DNA of 64,000 bases from COE1 sp963596435 (GCA_963596435.1 CAVBMG010000003.1:54315-118314); one strand, 5' to 3'; numbered from the stretch's first letter, positions 17,584 to 26,899 are shown. The notes: generated from the letters alone by a model not told the origin. Program-made: numbers and translations.

Positions 17584-20500
17584 ATGAACAAAGAATTCTA
17601 CACATTGGGAATCGATATCGGTTCCACTACAGTTAAAATTGCAATCTTGGACACAGAACATACTATATTGTTCTCCGATTATAAGAGACACTATGCCAAT
17701 ATCCGTGAGACTCTTTCCTCTCTGCTTGAGGACGCTTTCTCCAAGCTTGGCAATCTGGAACTTCATCCAATGATTACAGGTTCCGGTGGTCTGACTCTTG
17801 CCAATCATCTGGGTGTTCCATTCGTACAGGAAGTAATTGCCGTATCAACTTCCCTGCAGGAATTAGCACCAAAGACAGATGTTGCCATTGAATTAGGCGG
17901 TGAAGATGCCAAGATCATTTATTTTGAAAATGGCAACGTAGAGCAGAGAATGAATGGTATCTGTGCCGGTGGTACAGGTTCCTTTATTGACCAGATGGCT
18001 TCTCTTTTACAGACAGATGCATCCGGTCTGAACGAATATGCCAAGAATTATCATTCTTTATATACTATTGCTGCAAGATGCGGTGTATTTGCCAAGACAG
18101 ACATTCAGCCCCTGATCAATGAAGGTGCTACCAAGGAAGATCTGTCTGCTTCTATCTTCCAGGCTGTTGTCAACCAGACAATCAGTGGTCTTGCCTGCGG
18201 TAAACCTATCAGAGGACATGTTGCATTCCTGGGTGGTCCTCTTCACTTCCTTTCTGAATTAAAAGCAGCTTTTATCAGAACTTTAAAGCTGGATGAGGAA
18301 CATATTATTGATACAGACAATTCTCATCTGTTCGCTGCTATCGGTTCTGCATTAAATGCCAAAGAAGAAGTAGCCTTCACCATGCAGGAAATGGTAGATA
18401 AACTTTCTTCCAATATTAAAATGGAATTTGAAGTAGCCCGTATGGATCCTCTCTTTGCCAGCGAAGCAGAATATGAAGAGTTCCAGAACAGACACAACAG
18501 ACATCATGTAAAAGCCGGTGATATCCGCAATTACCACGGAAAATGCTATCTGGGTATTGATGCCGGTTCTACGACTACCAAAGTAGCTCTGGTAGATGAA
18601 GATGGTACTCTGCTGTATTCTTTCTATAGTAATAATAACGGCAGCCCTCTCAAAACTGCAATCCGCTCTATTCAGGAGATCTACTCACTGCTTCCTGATG
18701 ATGCAACAATCGTACGCTCCTGCTCTACAGGTTACGGCGAGGCTCTGATTAAAGCTGCCTTCATGCTGGATGACGGTGAAGTAGAAACGGTAGCTCATTA
18801 CTATGCTGCTGCGTTCTTTGATCCTGAAGTAGACTGTATCCTTGATATCGGCGGTCAGGACATGAAATGTATCAAGATCAAGAATCAGACTGTAGATTCT
18901 GTGCAGTTAAATGAAGCCTGTTCATCAGGCTGTGGTTCTTTCATCGAGACCTTTGCCAAGTCTCTGAATTACAGCGTACAGGATTTTGCAAAAGCAGCTC
19001 TTTTTGCGAAGCATCCTATTGATTTGGGAACACGTTGTACTGTATTTATGAATTCCAAGGTAAAGCAGGCACAGAAGGAAGGTGCAGAGGTATCTGATAT
19101 CTCCGCAGGTCTTGCTTACTCTGTTATAAAGAATGCCCTTTTCAAGGTTATCAAGGTATCTGATGCTTCTGAATTAGGTCGCAATATCGTTGTTCAGGGT
19201 GGTACATTCTATAATGATGCTGTCCTGAGAAGCTTTGAAAAAATCGCAGGATGCGAAGCTATCCGTCCTGATATCGCAGGTATTATGGGTGCGTTTGGTG
19301 CAGCCCTTATTGCAAGAGAGCATTATCAGAATGGTGAAAATGAGCAGTCAACCATGCTGACTATCGACCAGATCAATGAACTGACATTCTCTACCTCACT
19401 GGTAAAATGTCAGGGTTGTACGAACTCCTGCCGTCTCACTATTAACAAATTCTCTGATGGAAGACGTTTCACATCAGGTAATCGTTGCGAACGTGGATTA
19501 GGCAAGGCTAAGAGCGATAATGGTGTTCCTAACTTATTTGCTTATAAATTACAGAGACTGTTCTCTTACGAGCCTTTATCAGATGCAGAAGCTACCAGAG
19601 GTCGTGTGGGTATTCCCCGTGTTCTGAATATGTATGAGAACTATCCATTCTGGTATACATTCTTTACGAAACTGCATTATCAGGTGGTATTATCTCCTGT
19701 ATCTAACAGAAAGATATATGAAATGGGTATCGAATCCATTCCAAGTGAATCCGAGTGTTACCCTGCAAAATTAGCACATGGTCATATTGAATGGCTCATA
19801 GGACAGCATGTGGATTTCATCTTCTATCCAGCTCTGTTCTATGAAAGAAATGAATTCCAGGATGCAAACAATCATTATAACTGTCCTATCGTTACTTCCT
19901 ATTCTGAGAATATCAAGAACAATGTAGAAGCGATTGGACGTGGTGAAGTCGTCTTCAAGAATCCGTTTATGGCATTCACAAGCCCAGAACTGATTGCACA
20001 GTCTCTGATAAAAGAGTTCCCTGATATTCCTGCTTCCGAGATTACAGACGCAGTAAATGCAGGCTGGAAGGAACTGGAAGCTGTTCGTCAGGACATGTAT
20101 CATAAAGGTGAGGAAGTCATTGCATACATTGAGAAAAATCACAGCCGTGCTATCGTCCTGGCTGGTCGTCCTTATCATATTGACCCTGAAATCAACCACG
20201 GTATTCCAGAGCTGATTACCTCATATGGTATCGCTGTATTGACAGAAGACTCTGTCTCCCACTTGGCAAAACCGGAACGTCCTCTTATTGTTTCCGACCA
20301 GTGGATGTATCATTCAAGATTATATGCAGCTGCAAGCTTCGTAAAGACCCGTGATGATATTGACCTGATCCAGCTCAATTCCTTCGGATGTGGTCTGGAT
20401 GCTGTTACAACAGATCAGGTAAATGATATTCTGTCCGGTTCAGGCAAGATCTATACCTGCTTAAAGATTGATGAAGTAAACAATCTGGGTGCTGCACGTA

Positions 20501-21876
20501 TCAGAATCCGCTCTCTTCTCTCCGCTATCCGTGTAAGAGAACAGCGTCATCAGACACGTACCATCCACTCCAGTCAGATGCACAGAGTTCTGTTTACCAA
20601 AGAAATGAGAAGGAACTATACTATTCTGTGTCCGCAGATGTCACCTATTCATTTTGACCTTCTGGAGCCTACTTTCAGAAGATGCGGTTACAATCTGGTT
20701 GTATTAAATAATGACAATAAACACAGCGTTGACATGGGATTGAAATATGTAAATAATGACGCATGTTATCCTTCCCTGTTAGTAGTTGGTCAGATTATGG
20801 ATGCTGTTTTATCCGGTCAGTATGATACGGATCATCTGGCAGTCGTAATGTCTCAGACCGGTGGCGGTTGTCGTGCAACAAACTATATTGGATTCATCCG
20901 CCGTGCACTTGCCAAGGCAGGCTACAGTCATATTCCTGTTATCTCCATTAACTTATCCAAGTTGGAGAGCAATCCAGGATTCAAGATTACGCCTATGTTG
21001 CTGCTCCGTGCAGTATATGCGGTTACTTTCGGTGATATTTTCATGAGATGTGTATACAGAATGCGCCCATACGAAGCCGTTCCTGGCTCTGTCAATGAAG
21101 TTCACCAGAAATGGATTGAAAAATGCTGTGAATTCCTTGGTCGTAAATATATGCCATTCTCTACCTTCAAGAAAATGTGCGTAGAAATGATAGAAGAATT
21201 CGATGCAATTCCTACCCTTGATATCAAAAAGCCACGTGTTGGTGTCGTTGGAGAAATTCTTGTTAAGTTCTCTCCTACCGCTAATAATCACCTGGTAGAA
21301 TTACTGGAAGCTGAGGGTGCCGAAGCTGTTGTTCCTGATCTTATGGATTTCATGTTCTACTGCTTCTATAACCAGTTATATAAAGCAGACAATCTGGGAA
21401 CAAGCAAAAAGAGTGCGAAGATCAGTAAAATGGGCATCAAAATCATTGAACGCCTTCGCCAGCCCGCTGCGGAAGCCTTTGCAAAGAGTAAACATTTCAT
21501 TCCACCTGCTGACATTGAAGAAACAGCCAGAAATGCTTCTGAAATCGTATCCATCGGTAATCAGACCGGTGAAGGCTGGTTCCTGACAGGTGAAATGTTA
21601 GAGCTGCTTCATACAGATACACCTAATATCGTATGTACACAGCCATTCGGTTGTCTGCCTAATCATGTAGTTGGTAAGGGTGTTATCAAAGAATTGCGCA
21701 AGCGTCATCCTGAAGCCAATATCGTAGCAATTGACTATGACCCTGGCGCTTCTGAAGTAAACCAGCTCAATCGTATTAAGCTGATGCTTTCTACTGCTCA
21801 GAAGAATCTGTTGAAAAAAGAAAATACAGATGCCGATAACAGTTCAGTAAAGAAAGACAGTGAAATATCTGCTTAA
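17584..21876 (+). CDS. 2-hydroxyacyl-CoA dehydratase activase, tandem fused (BadF/BcrA + DUF2229 type)
   Basis: A 1430-residue protein. Two ASKHA ATPase domains of the BadF/BadG/BcrA/BcrD type lie in tandem. The first starts with GIDIGSTTVK and has CAGGTGSF. The second starts with GIDAGSTTTK and has CSSGCGSF. A cysteine block follows (CQGCTNSC and GNRCERG), then the DUF2229 and CoA-enzyme-activase regions with further cysteines (SECYPAK, GCGLDAV, DACYPSL, FGCLP) that may hold Fe-S clusters. Smaller members of this family drive one-electron reduction of 2-hydroxyacyl-CoA dehydratases with ATP. The partner of this large form is not known, and no dehydratase subunits are nearby. The ATG at 17584 (MNKEFYTLGIDIG) is preceded by AAGGA; an upstream in-frame ATG gives no family sequence. 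Confidence 0.9.
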   Translation: MNKEFYTLGIDIGSTTVKIAILDTEHTILFSDYKRHYANIRETLSSLLEDAFSKLGNLELHPMITGSGGLTLANHLGVPFVQEVIAVSTSLQELAPKTDVAIELGGEDAKIIYFENGNVEQRMNGICAGGTGSFIDQMASLLQTDASGLNEYAKNYHSLYTIAARCGVFAKTDIQPLINEGATKEDLSASIFQAVVNQTISGLACGKPIRGHVAFLGGPLHFLSELKAAFIRTLKLDEEHIIDTDNSHLFAAIGSALNAKEEVAFTMQEMVDKLSSNIKMEFEVARMDPLFASEAEYEEFQNRHNRHHVKAGDIRNYHGKCYLGIDAGSTTTKVALVDEDGTLLYSFYSNNNGSPLKTAIRSIQEIYSLLPDDATIVRSCSTGYGEALIKAAFMLDDGEVETVAHYYAAAFFDPEVDCILDIGGQDMKCIKIKNQTVDSVQLNEACSSGCGSFIETFAKSLNYSVQDFAKAALFAKHPIDLGTRCTVFMNSKVKQAQKEGAEVSDISAGLAYSVIKNALFKVIKVSDASELGRNIVVQGGTFYNDAVLRSFEKIAGCEAIRPDIAGIMGAFGAALIAREHYQNGENEQSTMLTIDQINELTFSTSLVKCQGCTNSCRLTINKFSDGRRFTSGNRCERGLGKAKSDNGVPNLFAYKLQRLFSYEPLSDAEATRGRVGIPRVLNMYENYPFWYTFFTKLHYQVVLSPVSNRKIYEMGIESIPSESECYPAKLAHGHIEWLIGQHVDFIFYPALFYERNEFQDANNHYNCPIVTSYSENIKNNVEAIGRGEVVFKNPFMAFTSPELIAQSLIKEFPDIPASEITDAVNAGWKELEAVRQDMYHKGEEVIAYIEKNHSRAIVLAGRPYHIDPEINHGIPELITSYGIAVLTEDSVSHLAKPERPLIVSDQWMYHSRLYAAASFVKTRDDIDLIQLNSFGCGLDAVTTDQVNDILSGSGKIYTCLKIDEVNNLGAARIRIRSLLSAIRVREQRHQTRTIHSSQMHRVLFTKEMRRNYTILCPQMSPIHFDLLEPTFRRCGYNLVVLNNDNKHSVDMGLKYVNNDACYPSLLVVGQIMDAVLSGQYDTDHLAVVMSQTGGGCRATNYIGFIRRALAKAGYSHIPVISINLSKLESNPGFKITPMLLLRAVYAVTFGDIFMRCVYRMRPYEAVPGSVNEVHQKWIEKCCEFLGRKYMPFSTFKKMCVEMIEEFDAIPTLDIKKPRVGVVGEILVKFSPTANNHLVELLEAEGAEAVVPDLMDFMFYCFYNQLYKADNLGTSKKSAKISKMGIKIIERLRQPAAEAFAKSKHFIPPADIEETARNASEIVSIGNQTGEGWFLTGEMLELLHTDTPNIVCTQPFGCLPNHVVGKGVIKELRKRHPEANIVAIDYDPGASEVNQLNRIKLMLSTAQKNLLKKENTDADNSSVKKDSEISA

Positions 21877-21880
21877 ACAA

Positions 21881-21917
21881 AAAACTCATTCTTCATAAAT
21901 TATGAAGAATGAGTTTT
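21881..21917. terminator. Bidirectional terminator between convergent genes
   Basis: A perfect 17-bp stem (21881-21897 with 21901-21917) with a 3-base loop. Its arm ends give T-runs on both strands, so it can end the activase transcript from the left and the small gene at 21938 from the right. Confidence 0.92.
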
Positions 21918-21937
21918 ATTTATATTCCCATCTTTTA

Positions 21938-22282
21938 TTAATTTGATTTATGCTCATTTTTGTAAGAGTTTTTCCAAGCCTTGAATTTACGTTTTGCAAT
22001 ATTGTACTTCTTATCCTCTACAGACAAAACGCGAACTTCTTTAGCTGCTAATCTTTTTCCCAATTCTTTTACAACACATTCTCCGACCTTATCACGATCA
22101 ATGCTGCTCTCTTCTACTGTAAATGTAATCACTGCCTTATTCAAGGACTCTTCTTCACATTTCGTATTAGATCTGCACTTTACAACGATTTCACCAGTTC
22201 CCCAACCAGTTGTTTCATAAGTAATCGTTCCCAACGTCATTAATCGATCAATGGTACTCTCCTCCACTGTAACTCCTTTCAT
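21938..22282 (-). CDS. Small protein of unknown function with an internal duplicated motif
   Basis: A 114-residue soluble basic protein, not recognised. The block TVEESTIDR (residues 5-13) recurs as TVEESSIDR about 49 residues later. The repeat suggests two copies of one small beta/alpha unit, or a two-sided binding surface. The C-terminus is Lys-rich. A promoter candidate lies upstream (TTGCAA at 22361-22366, 18 bases, TATAGT at 22337-22342), and the gene appears to stand alone between two terminators. Confidence 0.75.
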   Translation of the reverse strand: MKGVTVEESTIDRLMTLGTITYETTGWGTGEIVVKCRSNTKCEEESLNKAVITFTVEESSIDRDKVGECVVKELGKRLAAKEVRVLSVEDKKYNIAKRKFKAWKNSYKNEHKSN

Positions 22283-22388
22283 ATAATGCCTCCAATCCTA
22301 CTTTACGTAATATGTTACAATTTTATTACAATTAAAACTATAGCATATAATTAATAGTTTTTGCAAGGGCTATTTCCCTAATAAAATG

Positions 22389-22416
22389 AAAAAGTCTGCC
22401 AAATAGCAGACTTTTT
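22389..22416. terminator. Terminator downstream of the CBS gene
   Basis: A perfect 11-bp stem (AAAAAGTCTGC / GCAGACTTTTT) with a 6-base loop and T-runs on both strands. It lies 64 bases past the CBS gene stop at 22481 and separates it from the 114-residue gene. Confidence 0.88.
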
Positions 22417-22480
22417 CTGAGGAGTAGTTATGAAAATTTTATTTAGTCATATAATGACTGATCCAAATATTGGTTATTGC

Positions 22481-22924
22481 CTATTTTGCTTGAAAACTTC
22501 CAGCTTCCTTCGGTAATACAATATACCGACTATCTATTCTCTTATTCAAAATATTCTGTATAATATCTCTTCTGGTAATGATTCCTATATAACAGTTTCT
22601 ATCATCGACCATTGGTACAAAATTCTGTGACAATGCTCTCTCTATTAAGGTACTCATTCCTTCTTCATCTGTTACAGCCAGATTCCAGTCTGTTTTTAAT
22701 ATGTCTTTCACCTGTCTGGAATCCAATGTTGCAATTCCATTATCCATCATATTCCACAGGAAATCTCCCTCTTTTACGGTTCCTACATATCTGCCTTCCG
22801 CATCTACTACGGGAACTGCACTATAACCGCTTTCATGCATAATATGGAGTCCATCTCTCAAACTGTCTGTATCGTGTAAATATGTAGTGCTGCATTTTGG
22901 CTTCAGCATTGCCATAACATTCAT
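22481..22924 (-). CDS. Tandem CBS-domain protein
   Basis: A 147-residue protein made of two CBS motifs (about residues 10-65 and 72-130). CBS pairs bind adenine nucleotides such as AMP, ATP or c-di-AMP and act as energy or nucleotide sensors. Recognisable pieces are SGYSAVPVVDAEGRYVGTV in the first repeat and QNFVPMVDDRNCYIGIITRRDI in the second. Nothing else is fused, so it probably regulates a separate partner. The ATG at 22924 has a strong GGAGG site. The reading frame extends 36 codons upstream to a TTG, without a ribosome binding site or family match, and I reject that start. The transcript has a leader of about 160 bases. Confidence 0.9.
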   Translation of the reverse strand: MNVMAMLKPKCSTTYLHDTDSLRDGLHIMHESGYSAVPVVDAEGRYVGTVKEGDFLWNMMDNGIATLDSRQVKDILKTDWNLAVTDEEGMSTLIERALSQNFVPMVDDRNCYIGIITRRDIIQNILNKRIDSRYIVLPKEAGSFQAK

Positions 22925-23089
22925 TGCACATCCTCCTAATCGCCTTGTGTTGTCCTTATGGTAGTTATATACCATATTCTCCATTACGTCTTCATTATAT
23001 AACATATTAACAATAGAATCGACTTTTTTCAAAAATATTTGTATATTTTTGTATCGTGTTTTCTTTTTCCTCTTATTTCCTTGTCTATG

Positions 23090-23118
23090 TTTATAATAAT
23101 AAACGATAAATGTGTCAA
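23090..23118 (-). promoter_or_regulatory. Sigma-A promoter of the CBS gene
   Basis: TTGACA (complement of 23113-23118), 17 bases, TATAAA (23090-23095). The whole gap 22925-23245 is otherwise AT-rich. It holds only this promoter, an untranslated leader and the terminator of the nucleotidase gene. Confidence 0.75.
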
Positions 23119-23188
23119 AACAATGTACACATTATAAAATAAATATATATTTCTAAAAAATTTATAACCTGCCTTTTTTTCACAAAAA

Positions 23189-23223
23189 AAGCTTCCGACG
23201 GATACATAATCCGCCAGAAGCTT
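23189..23223 (-). terminator. Terminator of the 5'-nucleotidase gene
   Basis: Arms AAGCTTC (23189-23195) and GAAGCTT (23217-23223) extend inward with GGCGGAT/ATCCGTC pairing. They are followed on the minus strand by seven Ts. It lies 22 bases past the stop. Confidence 0.88.
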
Positions 23224-23245
23224 CTCTTACTATAAAATCAATTCA

Positions 23246-24889
23246 TTATTTAATTGTAATGTTACCCTTTGCAGTAGCATATTCTTCACCGATTACGCCA
23301 CCTAAAGAATTAACATAAGAGATCAGACCTTCTGCATCTACAACACCTGTATCAACACTCTCAACCTCTGAGAAAATGTAGTATGTATCTCCACCGTCTG
23401 CCATGAAGTTGTTTACTGCGATATGGTATGTAGCCTTAGGATCGAAGTCTTTACCACCTACAGACTCAATTGTTACACGGCTGCCTGGATTAGCAGGTGC
23501 ATAGTAAGTGGAATCAGGATACTGCTCACCCTTTGCATAAGGAACAGAAGTATCAATTGTAAATACAATGCCTGATACCTGAGGGAATGCGCCAAGTGCT
23601 TCCGGGCAAGCTGAGCAGGATGCCTCTAATGCTTCAAGGAGCTGTTCACCTGTTACTGTTACAATAGAGATTGTGTTGCCGAATGGGAATACTGTGTAGA
23701 GCTTATCCATAGAGATATCGCCTGCTTCTACAGTTGCTCTGACACCGCCACCATTCTGAATAGCACCATCAATTGTGTAATCAAGATTATTATCTGCCAC
23801 ATAAGTCTCTGCTGTATACTTATATGCATCAGCAGCGAAATCACCCAGGTTAGTTTCCTGTGTACGTACACCAGGTGCTCTGTTACCATCCAGTGTATAT
23901 AATGTAGTAGCGAACTTACCTGCATAAGCTTCGTTTACAACGTCAGCAAATGTTGCTACATATTCATCCATGGATGGGCATCCGCCAATGTTGTACATCT
24001 GCTTGGACTCATCTACTAATTTAGCAGTTGTAGTCTTACCATCATATACAACTACACCTACTGCATCCAGATAGTTACCTGTACTTACGATCTTGGTTGC
24101 ATTTACATCTAATCCTGTATTAATCTTTGTATGGCTGTGACCATCAACAAACAGATCAATACCGTTTACGTTAGCTGCAACATCTATGGAACGATTGCCC
24201 ATACTTTCTTCATCTACACCAAGATGTCCAATACAGATTATATAGTCACAACCAGCTTCCTTTAATGCATCAACCTGTGCCTGTGCACATGCATAAAGGT
24301 CTGCCTCTGCAAGAATGTCAATATCCTTTACATTCTTAGGATTAGCCTTAGTCTGTGTCTCAGGTGTATCAAGACCAAATACACCAACTTTCATATTCTT
24401 GAAAGTAAATACTGTATGATCCTGTAAATATGGTTCACCTGTTTCCTTATTCAGGATATTTGCATCCAGAATAGGGAACTGCGCTGCATCAGACATAGCC
24501 TTTAATGCATCAAGTCCGAAATCAAATTCATGATTTCCAAGGCTGGCTGCATCATAGCCTGCTGCATTCATGAAGTAGATTGCATCTAATCCTTTGTAAT
24601 AGTTCACAAGATTAGTACCCTGTGAAAAGTCACCTGCATCAAGAAGCAATACATTCGCTCCCTGTTTCTGGTAATAACCCTTCAATGCTGTTACAGTGGA
24701 CATTCCTAATGATCCTTCTTTAGAATCAGCTGCATAACGTCCATGCATATCATTTGTATGGATTACTACAAGCTTACCTGACAGGTCTTCTGCTGCCTTA
24801 ACTGTAGTTGCCGGTACATATGCTGTTAAACCAGCTACCATGGCTAAGGATAAAACACCAACAGCAAGACGTTTTAAAAATTTGTTCAT
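23246..24889 (-). CDS. Secreted 5'-nucleotidase / UshA-type metallophosphatase
   Basis: A 547-residue exported enzyme. The signal peptide spans about residues 1-32 (basic start, hydrophobic core, VKAAE). The metallophosphatase domain carries HTNDMHGRY, LLDAGDFSQG, GNHEFDFG and GHSHTK, all metal ligands of the UshA family. The C-terminal 5'-nucleotidase domain carries NGGGVRATVEAGDI and FPFGNTI, which bind the nucleotide. It probably releases nucleosides and phosphate from extracellular nucleotides or nucleotide sugars. There is no LPxTG or membrane tail, so release into the medium is expected. The ATG at 24889 follows AAGGAGG and opens the signal peptide directly. It is a single-gene unit with its own terminator. 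Confidence 0.94.
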   Translation of the reverse strand: MNKFLKRLAVGVLSLAMVAGLTAYVPATTVKAAEDLSGKLVVIHTNDMHGRYAADSKEGSLGMSTVTALKGYYQKQGANVLLLDAGDFSQGTNLVNYYKGLDAIYFMNAAGYDAASLGNHEFDFGLDALKAMSDAAQFPILDANILNKETGEPYLQDHTVFTFKNMKVGVFGLDTPETQTKANPKNVKDIDILAEADLYACAQAQVDALKEAGCDYIICIGHLGVDEESMGNRSIDVAANVNGIDLFVDGHSHTKINTGLDVNATKIVSTGNYLDAVGVVVYDGKTTTAKLVDESKQMYNIGGCPSMDEYVATFADVVNEAYAGKFATTLYTLDGNRAPGVRTQETNLGDFAADAYKYTAETYVADNNLDYTIDGAIQNGGGVRATVEAGDISMDKLYTVFPFGNTISIVTVTGEQLLEALEASCSACPEALGAFPQVSGIVFTIDTSVPYAKGEQYPDSTYYAPANPGSRVTIESVGGKDFDPKATYHIAVNNFMADGGDTYYIFSEVESVDTGVVDAEGLISYVNSLGGVIGEEYATAKGNITIK

Positions 24890-25027
24890 AAAACTGCCTC
24901 CTTGTGTATTTTTGTAGGTGAAAAACGCATTATTTGACAATAAGTTCCAATTTTCAACCACATATCTACATATTACCGTTCCCCTCAAAATATGTCAATC
25001 GTACTTTTACATAATTCCACATAAAAA

Positions 25028-25061
25028 GACTCATTGGAAAACATCATTTTCACAATGAGCC
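25028..25061 (-). terminator. Terminator of asnS
   Basis: Stem GGCTCATTG...CAATGAGTC with an inner GAAAA/TTTTC extension, followed by five Ts on the minus strand. It lies 20 bases past the asnS stop. Confidence 0.85.
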
Positions 25062-25080
25062 TTTGTCATTACAATTTCAA

Positions 25081-26466
25081 TTATAAATCACAATTGTTTA
25101 CTGTTCTTGGGAATGGAATGACGTCACGGATATTGCCCATGCCAGTCAGATACATAACACATCTCTCAAATCCAAGACCAAATCCGGCATGTCTTGCACT
25201 TCCGTATCTTCTTAAATCAAGATAGAAATCATAGTCCTCTTTATTCAGACCACATTCTGCCATTCTCTGCTCCAGAATCTCAAGCTTGTCCTCTCTCTGG
25301 CTGCCGCCGATGATTTCTCCGATACCAGGTACCAGACAGTCCATAGCAGCTACGGTCTTACCATCCTCATTCAGCTTCATATAGAATGCCTTGATCTCCT
25401 TTGGATAATCTGTTACAAATACAGGGCGTCCAAATACCTTTTCTGTCAGATATCTCTCATGCTCTGTCTGCAGATCACATCCCCATGAAACCTTGTATTC
25501 GAACTCGTCATTATGCTTCTCAAGTTCTGTGATTGCATCTGTATAAGTAATATGACCAAACTCAGATGTTGCTACATGATGAAGTCTCTCAATCAGTCCC
25601 TTATCTACAAACTGGTTGAAGAATTCCATTTCTTCCGGTGCATTTTCCAGAACATAGTTGATTACGTACTTCAGCATGCTCTCTGCAAGCATCATATCGT
25701 CTTTTAAGTCTGCAAATGCAATCTCAGGCTCGATCATCCAGAACTCTGCTGCATGTCTGGTAGTATTGGAATTCTCTGCACGGAAAGTAGGTCCGAATGT
25801 ATAGATATTCTTAAATGCCATTGCATAAGTCTCACCATTAAGCTGACCACTTACAGTCAGATTAGTAGGCTTATTAAAGAAGTCCTTGCTGAAATCTACC
25901 TTGCCATCCTGTGTCAGAGGAAGATTGTTCATATCAAGAGTTGTTACCTGGAACATCTCGCCTGCACCTTCACAGTCACTTCCGGTAATCAGTGGTGTAT
26001 GTACATACACGAAATCTCTCTCCTGGAAAAATTTGTGAATTGCATAAGCACATAAGGAACGTACTCTGAATACAGCCTGGAAAGTATTAGTACGAGGTCT
26101 CAGATGAGAGATAGTACGCAGATATTCAAAGCTATGACGCTTCTTCTGTAAAGGATAGTCCGGTGTGGAATCTCCCTCTACTTCTACTGCTGTTGCCTGA
26201 ATCTCAAATGGCTGCTTTGCATCCGGTGTTAAAGTAACTACACCTGTAGCAATCACTGCTGCACCTACATTCAGCTTGGAAATATCAGTAAAGTTAGCTA
26301 ATGCATCACTGTATACTACCTGCAGCGGTTCAAAAAATGTACCATCATTAATTACAAGGAAACCAAACGTCTTAGAATCTCTCTTGCTTCTTAACCATCC
26401 TCCTATTGTCACCTCTTTATCCGCATAATCTTTGTAATTGCGGTATAAATCTTTAATGTTTATCAT
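25081..26466 (-). CDS. asnS: Asparaginyl-tRNA synthetase
   Basis: Class IIb synthetase, 461 residues, which charges tRNA-Asn with asparagine. It has an N-terminal OB fold for anticodon binding (EVTIGGWLRSKRDSKTFGF), the motif 2 region (FRAENSNTTRHAAEFWMIEPE, the AsnRS/AspRS form), and motif 3 GLGFERCVMYLTG...DVIPFPRT. The product makes Asn-tRNA directly, so this organism does not depend only on the amidotransferase route. The ATG at 26466 follows AGGAGG. The promoter candidate at 26507-26535 gives a leader of only about 35 bases, too short for a T-box. Confidence 0.97.
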   Translation of the reverse strand: MINIKDLYRNYKDYADKEVTIGGWLRSKRDSKTFGFLVINDGTFFEPLQVVYSDALANFTDISKLNVGAAVIATGVVTLTPDAKQPFEIQATAVEVEGDSTPDYPLQKKRHSFEYLRTISHLRPRTNTFQAVFRVRSLCAYAIHKFFQERDFVYVHTPLITGSDCEGAGEMFQVTTLDMNNLPLTQDGKVDFSKDFFNKPTNLTVSGQLNGETYAMAFKNIYTFGPTFRAENSNTTRHAAEFWMIEPEIAFADLKDDMMLAESMLKYVINYVLENAPEEMEFFNQFVDKGLIERLHHVATSEFGHITYTDAITELEKHNDEFEYKVSWGCDLQTEHERYLTEKVFGRPVFVTDYPKEIKAFYMKLNEDGKTVAAMDCLVPGIGEIIGGSQREDKLEILEQRMAECGLNKEDYDFYLDLRRYGSARHAGFGLGFERCVMYLTGMGNIRDVIPFPRTVNNCDL

Positions 26467-26506
26467 AAGAAACCTCCTACTAAAAAAAGTCCATCACATG
26501 CTTTCC

Positions 26507-26535
26507 ATTATACCCACTTTAGGCTATGTACGCAA
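26507..26535 (-). promoter_or_regulatory. Promoter candidate of asnS
   Basis: TTGCGT (complement of 26530-26535), 17 bases, TATAAT (26507-26512). The -10 is consensus and the -35 is weak. Confidence 0.55.
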
Positions 26536-26603
26536 TGTATTTGGACCTTTTTTATTGTAATTTTTGTCAATTTAGTGTTCATATCGTGCGCTAAGGCACT
26601 GTA

Positions 26604-26822
26604 TCAGCTCATTTGTGCCTGCGCATACTGGATAATGTCCTGTATCTCCATTCCTGATTTTTCAACAGCTGCACGCAATTCGTCCAGCTCTTCCATTTTC
26701 TGCTGCTGCACCAGTTCATTCAGTTCTTCTTTTTCTTTCTTCAATCTGGTTGTCAGTGCTTCTATCAGTTCTTCCTTCTGTGCAATCTTCTCCTGCAAAG
26801 ATTTTCTAGCCCCTCTTGCCAT
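26604..26822 (-). CDS. Small coiled-coil protein, unknown
   Basis: A 72-residue, highly charged, almost wholly helical protein. Heptad-like spacing of Leu, Ile and Ala runs from about residue 8 to 45 (QEKIAQKEELIEALTTRLKK onwards), followed by a more acidic helix. It has no membrane segment or cysteine. The start at 26822 (MARGARKS) follows AAGGAGAG; an ATG six codons upstream is less well placed. It lies alone between metA and asnS, with an unusual alternative-hairpin leader (26850-26899). No family is recognised; it may be a dimeric adaptor (inference). Confidence 0.75.
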   Translation of the reverse strand: MARGARKSLQEKIAQKEELIEALTTRLKKEKEELNELVQQQKMEELDELRAAVEKSGMEIQDIIQYAQAQMS

Positions 26823-26849
26823 ATTCTCTCTCCTTCTCATTATCTATTT

Positions 26850-26899
26850 ATGACAGCAGATGATACAATGCAGTGCACGTATCCACTGCTGTCATCTGC
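26850..26899 (-). promoter_or_regulatory. Leader with two mutually exclusive hairpins upstream of the coiled-coil gene
   Basis: Two inverted repeats share bases. ATGACAGCAG (26850-26859) pairs with CTGCTGTCAT (26886-26895). GCAGATGA (26856-26863) pairs with TCATCTGC (26892-26899), with an inner GCAGTG/CACTGC pair (26870-26875 with 26884-26889). No T-run follows, so it is not a normal terminator. It sits 28 bases before the start of the coiled-coil gene and 70 bases after the metA stop. Confidence 0.5.

Noticed and set aside
22430..22516. 28-codon plus-strand frame with a GAGGAG site after the terminator at 22389-22416
   Set aside because: It overlaps the end of the CBS gene on the other strand, has no family features and is short enough to be chance.
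26483..26553. Inverted repeat AAAAAAGGTCC...GGACTTTTTTT around the asnS promoter
   Set aside because: Long spacer, mostly A/T arms and presence of the promoter inside make chance likely.
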